The notes: generated by a model not told the origin, from the letters alone. DNA of 64,000 nucleotides from Anabaena lutea FACHB-196 (GCF_014698305.1 NZ_JACJST010000014.1:1-64000); one strand, 5' to 3'. Positions 52,990-63,050 are shown, counted from the stretch's first letter. Program-made: numbers and translations.

Positions 52990-53323
52990 CAGGTTTTTAT
53001 CTTGGCTATAGTTTGTAAATATTCAATCTTTCTTCTCTTTGCGTCTCTGCGTCTCTGCGTGAGAAAAAATCTTCCAAAACCCTATATCAATCCTTTGGGA
53101 TTTTAACTAAATTTACCAAAAAGTCAGAACAATGTCAATAATCAATCGCCCAAAAAACCAAACTTCGTTAAATAATTGAGAATAGTATCAATAATATTGA
53201 GAATAGGGGGTAGTTTATTGCGAAAATCTTTTTTTCAGGAATTTCGGACAACCAGAGATAAGTTAATTTAATAGAACGCAGATAAAAAATTAGGGTGGGT
53301 TTGTTTTTCCCACCCTTGATAGA
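52990..53323. other. 334-bp gap; CTCTGCG repeat and typA 3' side
   Basis: Dispersed repeat at 53031-53065 (CTCTTTGCGTCTCTGCGTCT). Near 53290-53315 GGGTGGGTTTG and CCCACCC form a short stem just after the typA stop and may end its transcript on the minus strand. Confidence 0.5.
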
Positions 53324-55114
53324 TTAGCGTTTCGCTAATTTCTTCGCCATTTTGCGGAGACGAATAGATTCAGGTGTAACTTCCACCAATTCATCTTGAG
53401 CGATATACTCTAAGGCTCGTTCCAAACTCATGTCTATTGGTGTTTGTAACTGGACAAGTTCATCACCACCAGCCGCACGGTGGTTGGTTAACTGCTTGGT
53501 TTTACAAACATTCAATTCCAAGTCTTGGGGACGATTATGTTCACCGATAATCATGCCTCTGTAAACCTTGGTTCCAGGACTGATAAAGAATGCGCCTCTA
53601 TCTTCAGCATTTTTCATGGCGTAGAAGGTAGAAACACCTTCTTCAAAGGAGATTAAAACGCCTTTGTTACGGGCTTCAATATCACCAGATAAGGGACGAT
53701 AATCAAGGAAACTGTGATTCATGATGCCTTCACCACGAGTCATCCGCATGAATTCACCCCGGAAACCAATCAAGCCACGAGCAGGAACGATAAACTCTAG
53801 TTGAGTGCGATCACCACCTCCGGGCTGCATATCTTGCATTTCCGCTTTCCGTTGTCCCAACCGTTCAATACAGCTACCAACTGCATCGGCGGGAACGTCT
53901 AAAGCTAGAAGTTCATAAGGTTCACAAGGTTGACCGTTAACTGTGCGGTAAATTACTTGAGGTTGAGATACTTGGAACTCGAAACCTTCACGACGCATGG
54001 TTTCGATTAAGATACCCAGGTGTAATTCACCCCGACCGGAAACCAGGAATTTATCTGGTGAATCAGTTTCTTCAACACGCAACGCCACGTTGGTTTCTAA
54101 CTCGCGGAATAAGCGATCGCGAATTTGTCGAGAAGTCACCAACTTACCTTCTTGACCGGCAAAAGGTGAATCATTCACCCAGAAGGTCATTTGTAAAGTT
54201 GGTTCATCTACCTTAATTAACGGTAAAGCGAGTGGTTCGTTGGGGTCTGTAATTGTTTCCCCAATGTAAGCATCAGCAAAACCAGCCACAGCGACAATAT
54301 AACCTGCGGTGGCTTCTTCCATTTCCACCCGCTTCAAGCCTTCAAATCCTAGCAACTTGCTAATTTTACCTTTGACAATGCTGCCATTTTCTGTTACCAA
54401 AGCGGCTTGCTGTCCGGTACGGATAGTACCATTGTGGATTTTACCAATCACAATCCGTCCTAAATATTCAGAATAATCTAGGGTGGTAACTTGCAATTGC
54501 AGAGGCTTGTTGGGATCTCCCACTGGTGCAGGAACATGGCGGAGAATTGCATCAAATAGGGGCTGCATATCTACCCCTTCTGCTTCCAAAGTTTCTTTAG
54601 CGAAACCAGCCATACCGGAAGCAAACAGATACTTAAAGTCGCACTGGTCTTCATCTGCTCCTAATTCCAAGAACAGATCCAAGACTTTATCAACAGCAAC
54701 GTGGGGGTCAGCTTGGCCACGGTCGATTTTGTTAATCACTACGATAGGACGCAGACCTTTTTCCAACGCTTTTTTCAACACAAAGCGGGTTTGGGGCATA
54801 GGGCCTTCGTTCGCATCGACAATCAGCAGACAACCATCGACCATGCCGAGTACCCGTTCTACTTCACCGCCGAAGTCAGCGTGTCCAGGGGTATCAACAA
54901 TATTGATTAGGGTATCTTTGTAGCGAACCGCTGTATTTTTAGAAAGAATCGTAATCCCTCGTTCCCTCTCCAAAGCGTTGGAGTCCATGACACAATCCGG
55001 AACGTCTTCGCCTTCGCGGAAAATGCCGGACTGTTTGAGGAGAGCATCAACCAAGGTGGTTTTACCGTGGTCAACGTGAGCGATGATGGCGACGTTACGA
55101 ATTGGGAGCGTCAT
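53324..55114 (-). CDS. typA: Ribosome-binding GTPase TypA/BipA
   Basis: A 596-residue translational GTPase related to EF-G. G1 is [11 protein letters not shown]3 [11 protein letters not shown]4 NKIDRG; the switch I reads RERGITI. Domain V-like and the TypA-specific C-terminal domain ([21 protein letters not shown]) are complete. It helps ribosome assembly and stress adaptation. Monocistronic, ATG at 55114. Confidence 0.97.
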   Translation of the reverse strand: MTLPIRNVAIIAHVDHGKTTLVDALLKQSGIFREGEDVPDCVMDSNALERERGITILSKNTAVRYKDTLINIVDTPGHADFGGEVERVLGMVDGCLLIVDANEGPMPQTRFVLKKALEKGLRPIVVINKIDRGQADPHVAVDKVLDLFLELGADEDQCDFKYLFASGMAGFAKETLEAEGVDMQPLFDAILRHVPAPVGDPNKPLQLQVTTLDYSEYLGRIVIGKIHNGTIRTGQQAALVTENGSIVKGKISKLLGFEGLKRVEMEEATAGYIVAVAGFADAYIGETITDPNEPLALPLIKVDEPTLQMTFWVNDSPFAGQEGKLVTSRQIRDRLFRELETNVALRVEETDSPDKFLVSGRGELHLGILIETMRREGFEFQVSQPQVIYRTVNGQPCEPYELLALDVPADAVGSCIERLGQRKAEMQDMQPGGGDRTQLEFIVPARGLIGFRGEFMRMTRGEGIMNHSFLDYRPLSGDIEARNKGVLISFEEGVSTFYAMKNAEDRGAFFISPGTKVYRGMIIGEHNRPQDLELNVCKTKQLTNHRAAGGDELVQLQTPIDMSLERALEYIAQDELVEVTPESIRLRKMAKKLAKR

Positions 55115-55423
55115 AGAGGCTGGGGGTGAACTTTAGTGTTTTAAGATTAAGAAGCTAAATGTTTGGCTGTTGTAACAGAATCGGGGATGATTTGCCAATT
55201 CTGTAACGAACCTTTAATAATTCTAGCGCAATTGTCACAATTATTGTTGTTTTGACAATAACTGGCAAGAGCATTTCTTGGGTTTAGGGCTGTTTGTTCG
55301 GGTTGTCAACTATATTGATAGGGAATTTGTAGTAAATATGTACTAAAATCCAAGCTTAAACTATAATAAGATATGTGGTGTTGTTAAAAATTCTTCAGAT
55401 AGTCAGTTTATGCGAGTTTGATT
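55115..55423. other. 309-bp gap between divergent typA and the Panacea gene
   Basis: Promoters for both genes must lie here. AT-rich; TTGTCACAATTATTG near 55235 is an imperfect palindrome. Nothing firmly recognised. Confidence 0.35.
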
Positions 55424-56011
55424 ATGATTGATTGTCTAACTGTAGCTCGCTACTTCATTATGAAAGCTTACGCGGATGGTATAGAAGCAGAAATGACAAA
55501 CATGAAAGCTCAAAAACTTCTATACTATGCTCAAAGTTTGCATTTAGCAATGTATGATCAGCCATTATTTGTAGAAGAAATACAGGCATGGCGTTATGGT
55601 CCAGTCTGTCCACCTGCTTATAGATTTTATAGCGAATTTGAAGCTAAACAATTACCCATTCCTAGTCAAGAATCATTATTAGAAATATCTGAAGATCAGA
55701 AACAACTTCTAGGAGAAGTATGGGAATATTTTTGTGGCTATCATGCTTATCGTTTAAGTGATATGACTCACTTAGAATTTCCTTGGAAGAAAGCACGCAA
55801 AGGGTTACTTCCTGAAGCCGCATCAACTACAGTAATTCTACGAGAAGATTTAAAAGCATTAGGATATGAGAAATTAGAACAGATAGAACGTGATCATCCA
55901 GGCTATCAAATTGTTATGCGACAAGTTTTAAAAGACGCTTGTAATTCAGAATCATCAACTCGTATTCATAAAGGAGAAGTGCGTGACTGGCTTAACTCCC
56001 TTCTCGATTGA
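55424..56011 (+). CDS. Panacea-domain (DUF4065/SocA-like) antitoxin
   Basis: 195 residues. Panacea-domain proteins neutralise many unrelated toxins. Motif features: TVARYFIMKAYADGIEAEMT, NMKAQKLLYYAQSLHLAMYD, PLFVEEIQAWRYGPVCPPAY, then LSDMTHLEFPWKKARKG. ATG 55424 is chosen over a TTG six bases earlier. The end overlaps the toxin remnant by 29 bp, as expected for a pair. Confidence 0.9.
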   Translation: MIDCLTVARYFIMKAYADGIEAEMTNMKAQKLLYYAQSLHLAMYDQPLFVEEIQAWRYGPVCPPAYRFYSEFEAKQLPIPSQESLLEISEDQKQLLGEVWEYFCGYHAYRLSDMTHLEFPWKKARKGLLPEAASTTVILREDLKALGYEKLEQIERDHPGYQIVMRQVLKDACNSESSTRIHKGEVRDWLNSLLD

Positions 56012-56378
56012 AAAATCTGATAATTTTCAGCGTTCTTTCAAAAAACTTGCGAAAGCTTATAGGTCTGACTTTGTAGAATGTGTTGCACAAGTTTTAGAAG
56101 ATTTAATTGAAAATCAATATCCCATAAATTCCCGCAATGAACCTTTACCTGGAAAGATTGAATTACCCGAAGGATGGTCATTTCACAAAATCGAGTTTAA
56201 GGTATCCAAAGGTGCATCTGGACAAATTAGATAAATGTATTTAGTCAATACAACTGATTCTGTAATTAAGCTGGTATGGATTTATAGCCACGAACAATTT
56301 GCAAAACGCCCTGCTGACGCAGATTTAAAGAGCATTCTTAAAGAAATTCTAGACTGTTAGTAACAGTGTTTGTATAAT
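55983..56378 (+). pseudogene. RelE/ParE-like toxin with an in-frame stop
   Basis: The frame starts at GTG 55983, inside the Panacea gene. It reads FSIEKSDNFQRSFKKLAKAY and LPEGWSFHKIEFKVSKGASG, then QIR, TAA (56232-56234), and continues in frame with MYLVNTTDSVIKLVWIYSHE and QFAKRPADADLKSIL. Together these give a full RelE/ParE-like mRNA interferase; the stop hits between two core strands (QIR-x-MYLV). An A-run at 56340-56343 may also have shifted the last codons. So the toxin is probably inactive and the antitoxin is left alone. Confidence 0.75.
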
Positions 56379-56459
56379 TTTTATCCAAGCATTATATTTT
56401 CAATTACGGCAAATCTTGTGTCAAAATTAACTTGTAGGTTGTTTATAAGCTGATTTAAC

Positions 56460-57752
56460 ATGGCTTGGTTATCAGGACAGCAATTACAAAATGGTAAATA
56501 TACCATTGAAAAAGAATTAGGTGAAGGTGGTTTTGGGATCACATATCTTGCTAAAGATAATAATGGAAATTTCGTTGTTATCAAAACTTTGAATAATACA
56601 GTTCAAAAGCGTTATGATTTTGCTAAATTTCAACAAGACTTTCTCAATGAAGCAATTAAATTAGCTAAATGTAGTCATCCCCATATTGTCCAAATATACG
56701 AAGTTATTTATGAAAATGATCTTTGGTGTATGGTGATGGAATATATTGATGGGGAAGATTTAGGAAGTTTAGTTGAAAATCAAGGTGTTTTAACTGAAGA
56801 TGTAGCATTAAAATACATTCAGCAAATAGGAGAAGCGTTAACTGTTGTTCATAATAATGGCTTATTGCATCGAGATATTAAACCACAAAATATCATGTTG
56901 CGTTCTGGTAAATCAGAAGCTGTGTTAATTGATTTTGGCATTGCGAGAGAATTTACACCGAATTTAACTAAAACCCATACGAAAATATTATCTGATGGTT
57001 TTGCACCAATTGAACAATATGATGCAAGAGCAAAACGGGGAGCATTTACAGATGTTTATGCTTTAGCTGCAACTTTGTATTCTTTGTTAACTGGAGAATT
57101 ACCAACTATAGCACCAATGAGAGCAATTGGTACAGAATTAGAAGAAGCGAAAAAGATAAATTCTCATATTAGTGATAAAGTGAATCAGGCGATAATTAAA
57201 GGAATGGAAATAAAGCCTGAAAATCGTCCTCAGTCAATAAATGAGTGGTTATCTCTTTTAAATATCGAAAAAATTAGCAATATTGCTATTATACCAGCCA
57301 AACCAATTATAGAAGATCAGATTATACGTGAATTTAAAACTCATGTTGATTATAAAAGTTCTAAAGCAGGATTGCTAATTCATCATAAAGAAAGTAGCTC
57401 AGACCTAGCATTGCATTATCATATAACTATCTCTGATACCCATGCTTTTAACTTTGGTGGAAATGGATTTGCTGTATTCCGAATTCCGACAGTATCATAT
57501 AGCGTAGAATCAGTGACATTATTGCCTAAAAAAGAAGTCCTTGATAGATGTTTAATAGCTTATGAATTATTCAAAACTTGGGATTATGGATTATTAGGTT
57601 GGAACTGTGAACACTTTGCTAGATTAGTAACAACAGGAGAAGCGATTAGTTATCAAGTGAAAGAGTCTATTTTAGCATTTTTCAATAACAATGGTTATCA
57701 TCCATTAGCAAAAGAAATGATGGACAAAGCTTGTCAGAGTGCAAAATACTAG
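56460..57752 (+). CDS. Ser/Thr protein kinase fused to an LRAT-like (NlpC/P60-type) domain
   Basis: 430 residues. The kinase (15-270) is complete: GEGGFG (21-26), Lys42, HRDIKPQN (137-144), DFG (158-160), and FAPIEQYDARAKRG, a cyanobacterial-type activation segment. After a short linker, residues 295-400 resemble the LRAT/HRASLS branch of permuted NlpC/P60 enzymes: a His in ALHYHITI (about 319-321) and the hallmark NCEHFA (382-387, Cys383). LRAT-like enzymes transfer acyl groups. No membrane helix. The kinase may control an acyltransferase, or the second domain may be the effector; both inferred. Confidence 0.75.
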   Translation: MAWLSGQQLQNGKYTIEKELGEGGFGITYLAKDNNGNFVVIKTLNNTVQKRYDFAKFQQDFLNEAIKLAKCSHPHIVQIYEVIYENDLWCMVMEYIDGEDLGSLVENQGVLTEDVALKYIQQIGEALTVVHNNGLLHRDIKPQNIMLRSGKSEAVLIDFGIAREFTPNLTKTHTKILSDGFAPIEQYDARAKRGAFTDVYALAATLYSLLTGELPTIAPMRAIGTELEEAKKINSHISDKVNQAIIKGMEIKPENRPQSINEWLSLLNIEKISNIAIIPAKPIIEDQIIREFKTHVDYKSSKAGLLIHHKESSSDLALHYHITISDTHAFNFGGNGFAVFRIPTVSYSVESVTLLPKKEVLDRCLIAYELFKTWDYGLLGWNCEHFARLVTTGEAISYQVKESILAFFNNNGYHPLAKEMMDKACQSAKY

Positions 57753-57933
57753 TTTTAGTTCAAAGCACTAACATCTTTCTTTCTCTTCCTTCGCGTCCTA
57801 TCCCTACGGGACACTATGGCTAACGCCACGCTCCGCGAACGTGAACGCGCGTATCCCTACGGTCCCGTAAGGGATACGCGGTTCATTTATTATTAACCTC
57901 AACACCAAACCAAAAGATTAAAATTAACCATCA
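57753..57933. repeat. Intergenic palindromic repeat
   Basis: CGCGTATCCCT (57848-57858) pairs with AGGGATACGCG (57870-57880) around ACGGTCCCGTA. It belongs to the GTATCCCTACGG family also seen near 15536, 47110 and 48190. An upstream CTCTTCCTTCGCGTCC block resembles the CTCTGCG repeats. Confidence 0.75.
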
Positions 57934-58506
57934 ATGCTATCAGAACGCTTTACCCAAGCCCTAACCTACGCACACGAACTCCACGCTAAACAAGTGAGAA
58001 AAGGTTCAGGAGTTCCCTATATTGCCCATTTATTAGGAGTAGCCAGCATAGCCTTAGAATATGGTGCAAACGAAGATGAAGCGATCGCAGCCTTATTACA
58101 TGATGCCATAGAAGACCAAGGCGGAACAGCCACCAGAGCAGAAATTCGTCGTCGTTTTGGGGATAATGTCACAGCCATTGTTGATGGTTGTACAGACGCA
58201 GACACCATACCCAAACCCCCTTGGAAGCAACGTAAAGAAACATACATTGCCCATATTGCCACCGCTTCCCCCTCAGTGTTACTGGTTTCTACATCCGATA
58301 AACTTTATAATGCTCAATCAATTCTTAAAGACTATCGAGTTTTAGGTGAATCGCTTTGGGAACGGTTTCAAGGTGGAAGACAAGGCACACTTTGGTATTA
58401 TCGCGCGTTAGTGGATGCCTTTAAGCAGACCAAAACGACTTCCTTGGTGGAAGAATTAGAACGAGTAGTGACAGAGTTAGAAATTTTAGCAGCATATAAA
58501 AAATGA
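57934..58506 (+). CDS. HD-domain phosphohydrolase (RelA/SpoT hydrolase-like)
   Basis: 190 residues of one HD domain: HAKQVRKGSGVPYIAHLLGV, AALLHDAIED (metal ligands H and D) and VSTSDKLYNAQSILKDYRVL. This matches the hydrolase half of RelA/SpoT and the small Mesh1-like hydrolases, without synthetase, TGS or ACT parts. It may degrade ppGpp or another nucleotide; not proven. An inverted repeat spans the stop. Confidence 0.85.
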   Translation: MLSERFTQALTYAHELHAKQVRKGSGVPYIAHLLGVASIALEYGANEDEAIAALLHDAIEDQGGTATRAEIRRRFGDNVTAIVDGCTDADTIPKPPWKQRKETYIAHIATASPSVLLVSTSDKLYNAQSILKDYRVLGESLWERFQGGRQGTLWYYRALVDAFKQTKTTSLVEELERVVTELEILAAYKK

Positions 58507-58537
58507 AGGATAAAAATTAGAACATTTCATCCTTCAT
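58503..58537. terminator. Stem-loop between convergent HD gene and prs
   Basis: ATGAAGGAT (58503-58511) and ATCCTTCAT (58529-58537) pair over 9 bp; CATCCTCTTTAAGG on the minus side can form an alternative pairing. AT-rich flanks on both sides. Likely a shared transcript end. Confidence 0.55.
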
Positions 58538-58569
58538 ATTTACTCCTTAAAGAGGATGTTTTTTGTAGA

Positions 58570-59586
58570 TTAGCGAAATAAACTACTTAATGAGCTATCT
58601 TCGTGAATTCGCCAGATGGCTTCTCCAAGCAGATTCGCAACTGAAAGCACTACAAGTTGCGGAAAACGATTGTTTTCTGGGATGGGAATGGTATTGGTGA
58701 CTATCACTTCTTCAAACAACCCACTTGACAACCGCTCAATTGCAGGTGGAGAGAATACTGCATGGGTAGCACAGGCATATACCTGACTTGCACCTTCAGC
58801 CCGCAGCAACCTAGCTCCTTCGGCAATTGTGCCACCTGTATCAATCATGTCATCTACCAACACGGCTGTTTTGCCTTTGACATCACCGATGACGTTCAAA
58901 ACTTCAGCCACATTGTGAGCCTGACGACGTTTGTCAATAATTGCCAATGGTGCATCATTCAGCTTTTTAGCAAATGCCCTGGCCCGTGCTACACCACCTA
59001 CATCAGGGGAAACAACGACAATGTCCTGTAGTCCTTTCCTCGCTAAATAATCTAGTAAAACGGGGGAACCGTAAACATGATCAAAAGGAATATCAAAATA
59101 GCCCTGAATTTGCGCTGCGTGCAAATCCATGGCCAGAATACGGTTAGCACCTGCTTCAGTGATTAAGTTAGCAACTAGCTTGGCAGTGATTGATTCTCGT
59201 CCGGCGGTTTTGCGGTCGGCACGAGCATAACCATAGTATGGAAGTACTGCTGTGATCTGTCGTGCGGAAGCCCGACGACAAGCATCAATCATAATCAGTA
59301 ATTCCATCAAGTGGTCGTTAACCGGTTGACAGCTTGGCTGGACTAAATAGACATCACAACCGCGAATCGATTCTTGGATTTGAACATAAAGTTCACCGTC
59401 CGCAAATCTTTTGCGAATCATTGGTCCCAATTCCATTCCCAGGTAACGAGAAACTTCTTGAGATAGTTGTAAATTGGCAGACCCAGAAAACAGACGCAGA
59501 CGATGATTTTCAGTCATTCCTGTTGCGGCTGGTTCCATTTTTAAAGTTGCGGAAGTAAGCACAGCAGATCCTCGATGTGCATTCAT
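58570..59586 (-). CDS. prs: Ribose-phosphate pyrophosphokinase
   Basis: Makes PRPP from ribose 5-phosphate and ATP. 338 residues with RLFSGSANLQLSQEVSRYLG, IRGCDVYLVQ, YYGYARADRKTAGRESITAK, MDLHAAQIQGYFDIPFDHVY, VSPDVGGVARARAFA and the PRPP loop VLVDDMIDTGGTI. The N-terminal 20 residues (MNAHRGSAVLTSATLKMEPA) are longer than in most bacteria; an inner ATG (MEPAATG) is also plausible. Confidence 0.95.
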   Translation of the reverse strand: MNAHRGSAVLTSATLKMEPAATGMTENHRLRLFSGSANLQLSQEVSRYLGMELGPMIRKRFADGELYVQIQESIRGCDVYLVQPSCQPVNDHLMELLIMIDACRRASARQITAVLPYYGYARADRKTAGRESITAKLVANLITEAGANRILAMDLHAAQIQGYFDIPFDHVYGSPVLLDYLARKGLQDIVVVSPDVGGVARARAFAKKLNDAPLAIIDKRRQAHNVAEVLNVIGDVKGKTAVLVDDMIDTGGTIAEGARLLRAEGASQVYACATHAVFSPPAIERLSSGLFEEVIVTNTIPIPENNRFPQLVVLSVANLLGEAIWRIHEDSSLSSLFR

Positions 59587-60283
59587 GGCGATATTATCAT
59601 CAGAAATTTAGCAGATTTAACCGACATAAGACTAAACAAAACATTTGTAAGTTTTGTTGAAGCTTTCATACAAAGAAAGCAATATTTCTCCATAGAATTA
59701 CATTCACTAATTTTCTAGTTCTTCTGGGAAAAGCACCACTGAGGATTTTACTGATCTCTATTCTTGCCAATAGCTTCAGAGTTCCAAGTTTTTTCGGGAG
59801 GAGAGAGACCGCCCAATATTTGAAAATTTGGTATGGTAGATTACTTATTCTACCTGCTTCTTTTATAACTGAGAAAAAAAATTATTTACAGAATATAAAA
59901 TCATATTTAAATTTGCTCTCCGGCAGTAGAACTCCTTTGAGTAAGAATCGAGGTTGCAATTGACTATCTTATGATACTAGCGCCAAATTTATAAATTTTG
60001 AGAATTTGTATTGAGAGATGATATGACAGCGCTGATTCTCAAGCTATCACAGATGTGGCCTGTGGCGCGGGTAAGAGTCTGGCTGAGGTTGCTGATATTT
60101 CTTAAGGCACAGTACCCTAAATAAGAGCGTCCCCTATTTTCGACGCATCCTGACAGAGGATGTTTCTGAATGTTGATTGTAGTTCAGATAATTGCAGACT
60201 CCTGAAGAAAAAATTTCTCACAAATCAAATTAGGATTGCTATAGCTCAGTTGCTTTTAAATTCAATATATTCATATATCGATC
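59587..60283. other. 697-bp gap, possible small RNA
   Basis: No gene supported. A less AT-rich stretch at about 60025-60168 ends with CATCCT (60146-60151) paired with AGGATG (60157-60162) and TTTCT, like a weak terminator. This could be the 3' end of a non-coding RNA or of a kinase leader; no known family was recognised. Confidence 0.35.
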
Positions 60284-61963
60284 ATGCAAGCACCCATTAC
60301 AGTTGGTACTATCCTGCAAAATCGTTACCGGATAATTCACGTCCTTGGACAGGGGGGATTTGGTAGAACCTATCTTGCAGAAGACCACAGGCGTTTTAAC
60401 GAACTGTGCGCGATTAAGGAATTAATGCTCACGGCTACAGGCGTTTACGCAGGAAAGAAAGCGCAGGAACTGTTTCAGCGAGAAGCAGCGACCCTATATC
60501 AAATCGAGCATCCTCAAATCCCCAAGTTTAGGGAAAAATTTGAACAAGACCAACGCTTTTTTTTGGTACAGGATTACGTTTCAGGTAAAACTTACCAAAT
60601 GCTGTTAGCTGAACGCCAAGCTGTAGGTCAAACTTTCACAGAGGCAGAAGTGTTAGAGTTACTACAGGCTTTGTTGCCAGTGTTAGAGCATCTGCACGGT
60701 TTGGGAATTATTCACCGAGATATATCGCCTGATAATTTGATTTTACGGGATAGTGACACCAAACCTGTATTAATTGATTTTGGGGTAGTGAAAGAACTAG
60801 CAACGCTACACTCCCCAACTAAGACTCCAGCGACTACTGTGGGTAAATTAGGCTATTCTCCTAGTGAGCAAATGCAATCAGGACGAGCTTATCCGAGTAG
60901 TGACCTGTATGCACTGGCGGTGACGGCGATAGTTTTACTGACTGGGAAAGAACCAGCAGATTTATTTGACGAAACACAATTAACTTGGAATTGGCAGCAG
61001 TGGGTACAAGTTCAGCCGGGATTTGCTGAGGTTTTGCAACGAATGTTGAGTTATATTCCAGGCGATCGCTATCAAAGTGCGGCGGAAGTACGATCAGCAT
61101 TGCAATCCCTAAATCAGCCCCATATCCCTCAGCCCAATTTATCCTATGTGCAGACTGTCGCTGTTGGTCGTCGTCCTGACCCCATCCTACCACCATCCAA
61201 GAAACCTGAGCCTGTAATTTCACCTAAGCAAACTAGTTCTATCTTAGATAGTCCATTGGCAATTGGGGCTATCGGTAGTGCTGTAGTTATTTTAGCGGGA
61301 TTCGGTTCCTGGGCAGTGGTAAATTCCTTCCGCAATCAGTCTAAGACACCACCAGAAGCAATCAAAACGCCACAAGATTTTCCTTCCCCGGTGATTACTG
61401 GTGGTACAATTTTTGCACCTACACCTACACCTACCATTACTAAACCTGTTGTATTGAATAAGCGTCTCCAATTAGACCCATCTAATCCAGCTAAAGTAGA
61501 AGATTCTATCCAAGAAAATCAAATTCTTAAGTATAGTTTTGTGGGTAAGGCTGGGCAAATATTAAGTGTTACTGTTGATCAAGCAAATAGCATTGTGCTA
61601 TCTGTATTAGCTCCCAATGGTCAACCCCTTAATAATCTATCTCAAGAAGTATTGCAGAATAATGGTAGATATACTATCCAGTTAAGTCTGGCTGAGGGAG
61701 TTACTTTCAGTGACTATACTTTGATTGTTGCTTTAGAAAACGCCATTAATCCTACACCAACGCCTACAGAAACTCCCACACCCACAGAAACTCCCACACC
61801 CACAGAAACTCCCACACCCACAGAAACTCCCACACCCACAGAAACTCCCACACCCACGGAAACTCCCACACCCACGGAAACTCCCACACCCACGGAAACT
61901 CCCACTACTGATACAGGCGAAAATAATCCACTACCTGAAACAACACCAACACCTGGATTTTAG
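60284..61963 (+). CDS. Membrane Ser/Thr protein kinase with PPC-like domain and PTPTET repeats
   Basis: 559 residues. Kinase 15-275: GQGGFG (22-27), Lys45, HRDISPDN (144-151, Ser in place of the usual Lys after HRDI), DFG (165-167), LGYSPSEQM activation loop of cyanobacterial type. A membrane helix (about 325-348, IGAIGSAVVILAGFGSWAVV) follows, then an outside part resembling a bacterial pre-peptidase C-terminal (PPC) domain (VEDSIQENQILKYSFVGKAG, YTIQLSLAEGVTFSDYTLIV), then eight TETPTP repeats. The product probably senses extracytoplasmic ligands. ATG at 60284. Confidence 0.88.
   Translation: MQAPITVGTILQNRYRIIHVLGQGGFGRTYLAEDHRRFNELCAIKELMLTATGVYAGKKAQELFQREAATLYQIEHPQIPKFREKFEQDQRFFLVQDYVSGKTYQMLLAERQAVGQTFTEAEVLELLQALLPVLEHLHGLGIIHRDISPDNLILRDSDTKPVLIDFGVVKELATLHSPTKTPATTVGKLGYSPSEQMQSGRAYPSSDLYALAVTAIVLLTGKEPADLFDETQLTWNWQQWVQVQPGFAEVLQRMLSYIPGDRYQSAAEVRSALQSLNQPHIPQPNLSYVQTVAVGRRPDPILPPSKKPEPVISPKQTSSILDSPLAIGAIGSAVVILAGFGSWAVVNSFRNQSKTPPEAIKTPQDFPSPVITGGTIFAPTPTPTITKPVVLNKRLQLDPSNPAKVEDSIQENQILKYSFVGKAGQILSVTVDQANSIVLSVLAPNGQPLNNLSQEVLQNNGRYTIQLSLAEGVTFSDYTLIVALENAINPTPTPTETPTPTETPTPTETPTPTETPTPTETPTPTETPTPTETPTPTETPTTDTGENNPLPETTPTPGF
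61753..61905 (+). repeat. In-gene 18-bp tandem repeat encoding PTPTET
   Basis: About eight units of CCCACAGAAACTCCCACA with a few A-to-G changes in the later ones (CACGGAAACT). It forms an extended, disordered Pro/Thr stalk at the kinase C-terminus. Confidence 0.9.
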
Positions 61964-62369
61964 GCTAAATTATGGATAGTCCCGGCATTAAATGAAGAAA
62001 AGACACTCTTACGCAGAAAGCGTTTCTGGTTGGAAATTCCACCTGAAACCTGTGCAACTAAAAGAGAGATGCAGTCAGGGTTTTATAGCCCTCTCCCCGT
62101 ATCCGTCTTTAAGTTGCATAATCCCTAGCCTTAGAAAGACGCTCTTATGCTCCAGAAGGGGAGACACGGGGATGCTATTTGAATGATTATTAGCTTACCG
62201 TTTCACTTGAAAATTGATACAAATAATGGACAGACGTGTAGACGCTCTTGCGCGGAAGGAGATTCATTTGTAGCTTTAATTAAATTAAGTGAATTGATGT
62301 CAAAGGTTCTTTTTGGAAAAATTGCCACGGATAAATGTCAATTATAAACAGTAATTATTCGCAAAAAAA
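61964..62369. other. 406-bp gap, no gene supported
   Basis: A 64-codon frame at 61992-62186 has a charged, repeat-like composition and no ribosome site, so it is left out. GTAGACGCTCTTGCGCGGAA near 62238 is a repeat fragment. No terminator seen after the kinase. Confidence 0.45.
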
Positions 62370-63050
62370 TTGTTAAACACACTACTTATTACAGGAACTG
62401 ATACTGAGGCTGGTAAAACTGTTTTGACAACAGCCCTAGCAGCTTATTTTCAGAAATATTACCCCCACCGCAGCTTGGGGATCATGAAACCGATTCAATC
62501 GGGGGAGGGAGACAGAGAACTATATCAAAGTCTGTTTACACTAGAACAGTCTCCAGAAGAAATTACTCCTTTGTATTTTAAAGCACCTTTAGCCCCACCC
62601 ATCGCGGCGGCTAAGGAAAATCGCTTTGTTGATTTAGGAACGGTTTGGAAGGCTTTGCTAGATTTACAAAAGCGGCGGGATTTTGTGTTGGTTGAAGCTT
62701 TAGGTGGTTTAGGTTCACCGGTTACTGATGAATTGACAGTAGCTGATTTAGCGGGTGAATGGCGATTACCAACGCTGTTGGTTGTACCTGTGAGATTGGG
62801 AGCGATCGCACAAGCTGTGGCTAATGTAGCATTAGCTAGAGAAAAAAAGATTAATTTACAAGGCATTGTCCTTAATTGTACACAATCCCGAACTGAAGCA
62901 GAAATTGCTGACTTAACACCACCCGATTTAATTCGCTCATTTACATATATACCTGTTTTGGGTTGTTTACCCTATTTAGAGAATCCCACTGATTTGGATC
63001 AACTCGCTCAAATTGCATCTAATTTAGATTGGGAAACTTTGGGGTTGTAG
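62370..63050 (+). CDS. bioD: Dethiobiotin synthetase
   Basis: Forms the ureido ring of dethiobiotin from DAPA, CO2 and ATP. 226 residues from TTG 62370 ([20 protein letters not shown]): Walker-like [16 protein letters not shown], and [11 protein letters not shown] as the magnesium and DAPA-binding motif. The usual length is about 225. No other biotin genes are in the window. A TTG start is likely because no ATG is closer. Confidence 0.92.
   Translation: MLNTLLITGTDTEAGKTVLTTALAAYFQKYYPHRSLGIMKPIQSGEGDRELYQSLFTLEQSPEEITPLYFKAPLAPPIAAAKENRFVDLGTVWKALLDLQKRRDFVLVEALGGLGSPVTDELTVADLAGEWRLPTLLVVPVRLGAIAQAVANVALAREKKINLQGIVLNCTQSRTEAEIADLTPPDLIRSFTYIPVLGCLPYLENPTDLDQLAQIASNLDWETLGL

Noticed and set aside
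54483-54923. 146-codon plus-strand frame inside typA
   Set aside because: It is antisense to a fully conserved GTPase and its composition mirrors typA codons.
59990-60168. 6S RNA (ssaA)
   Set aside because: I could not draw the long closing stem with a large central bubble that defines 6S RNA.
61714-61905. Minus-strand frame of GVSVGVGV repeats and possible CRISPR-like array
   Set aside because: It is the shadow of the PTPTET repeat in the kinase gene; there are no spacers of constant length.
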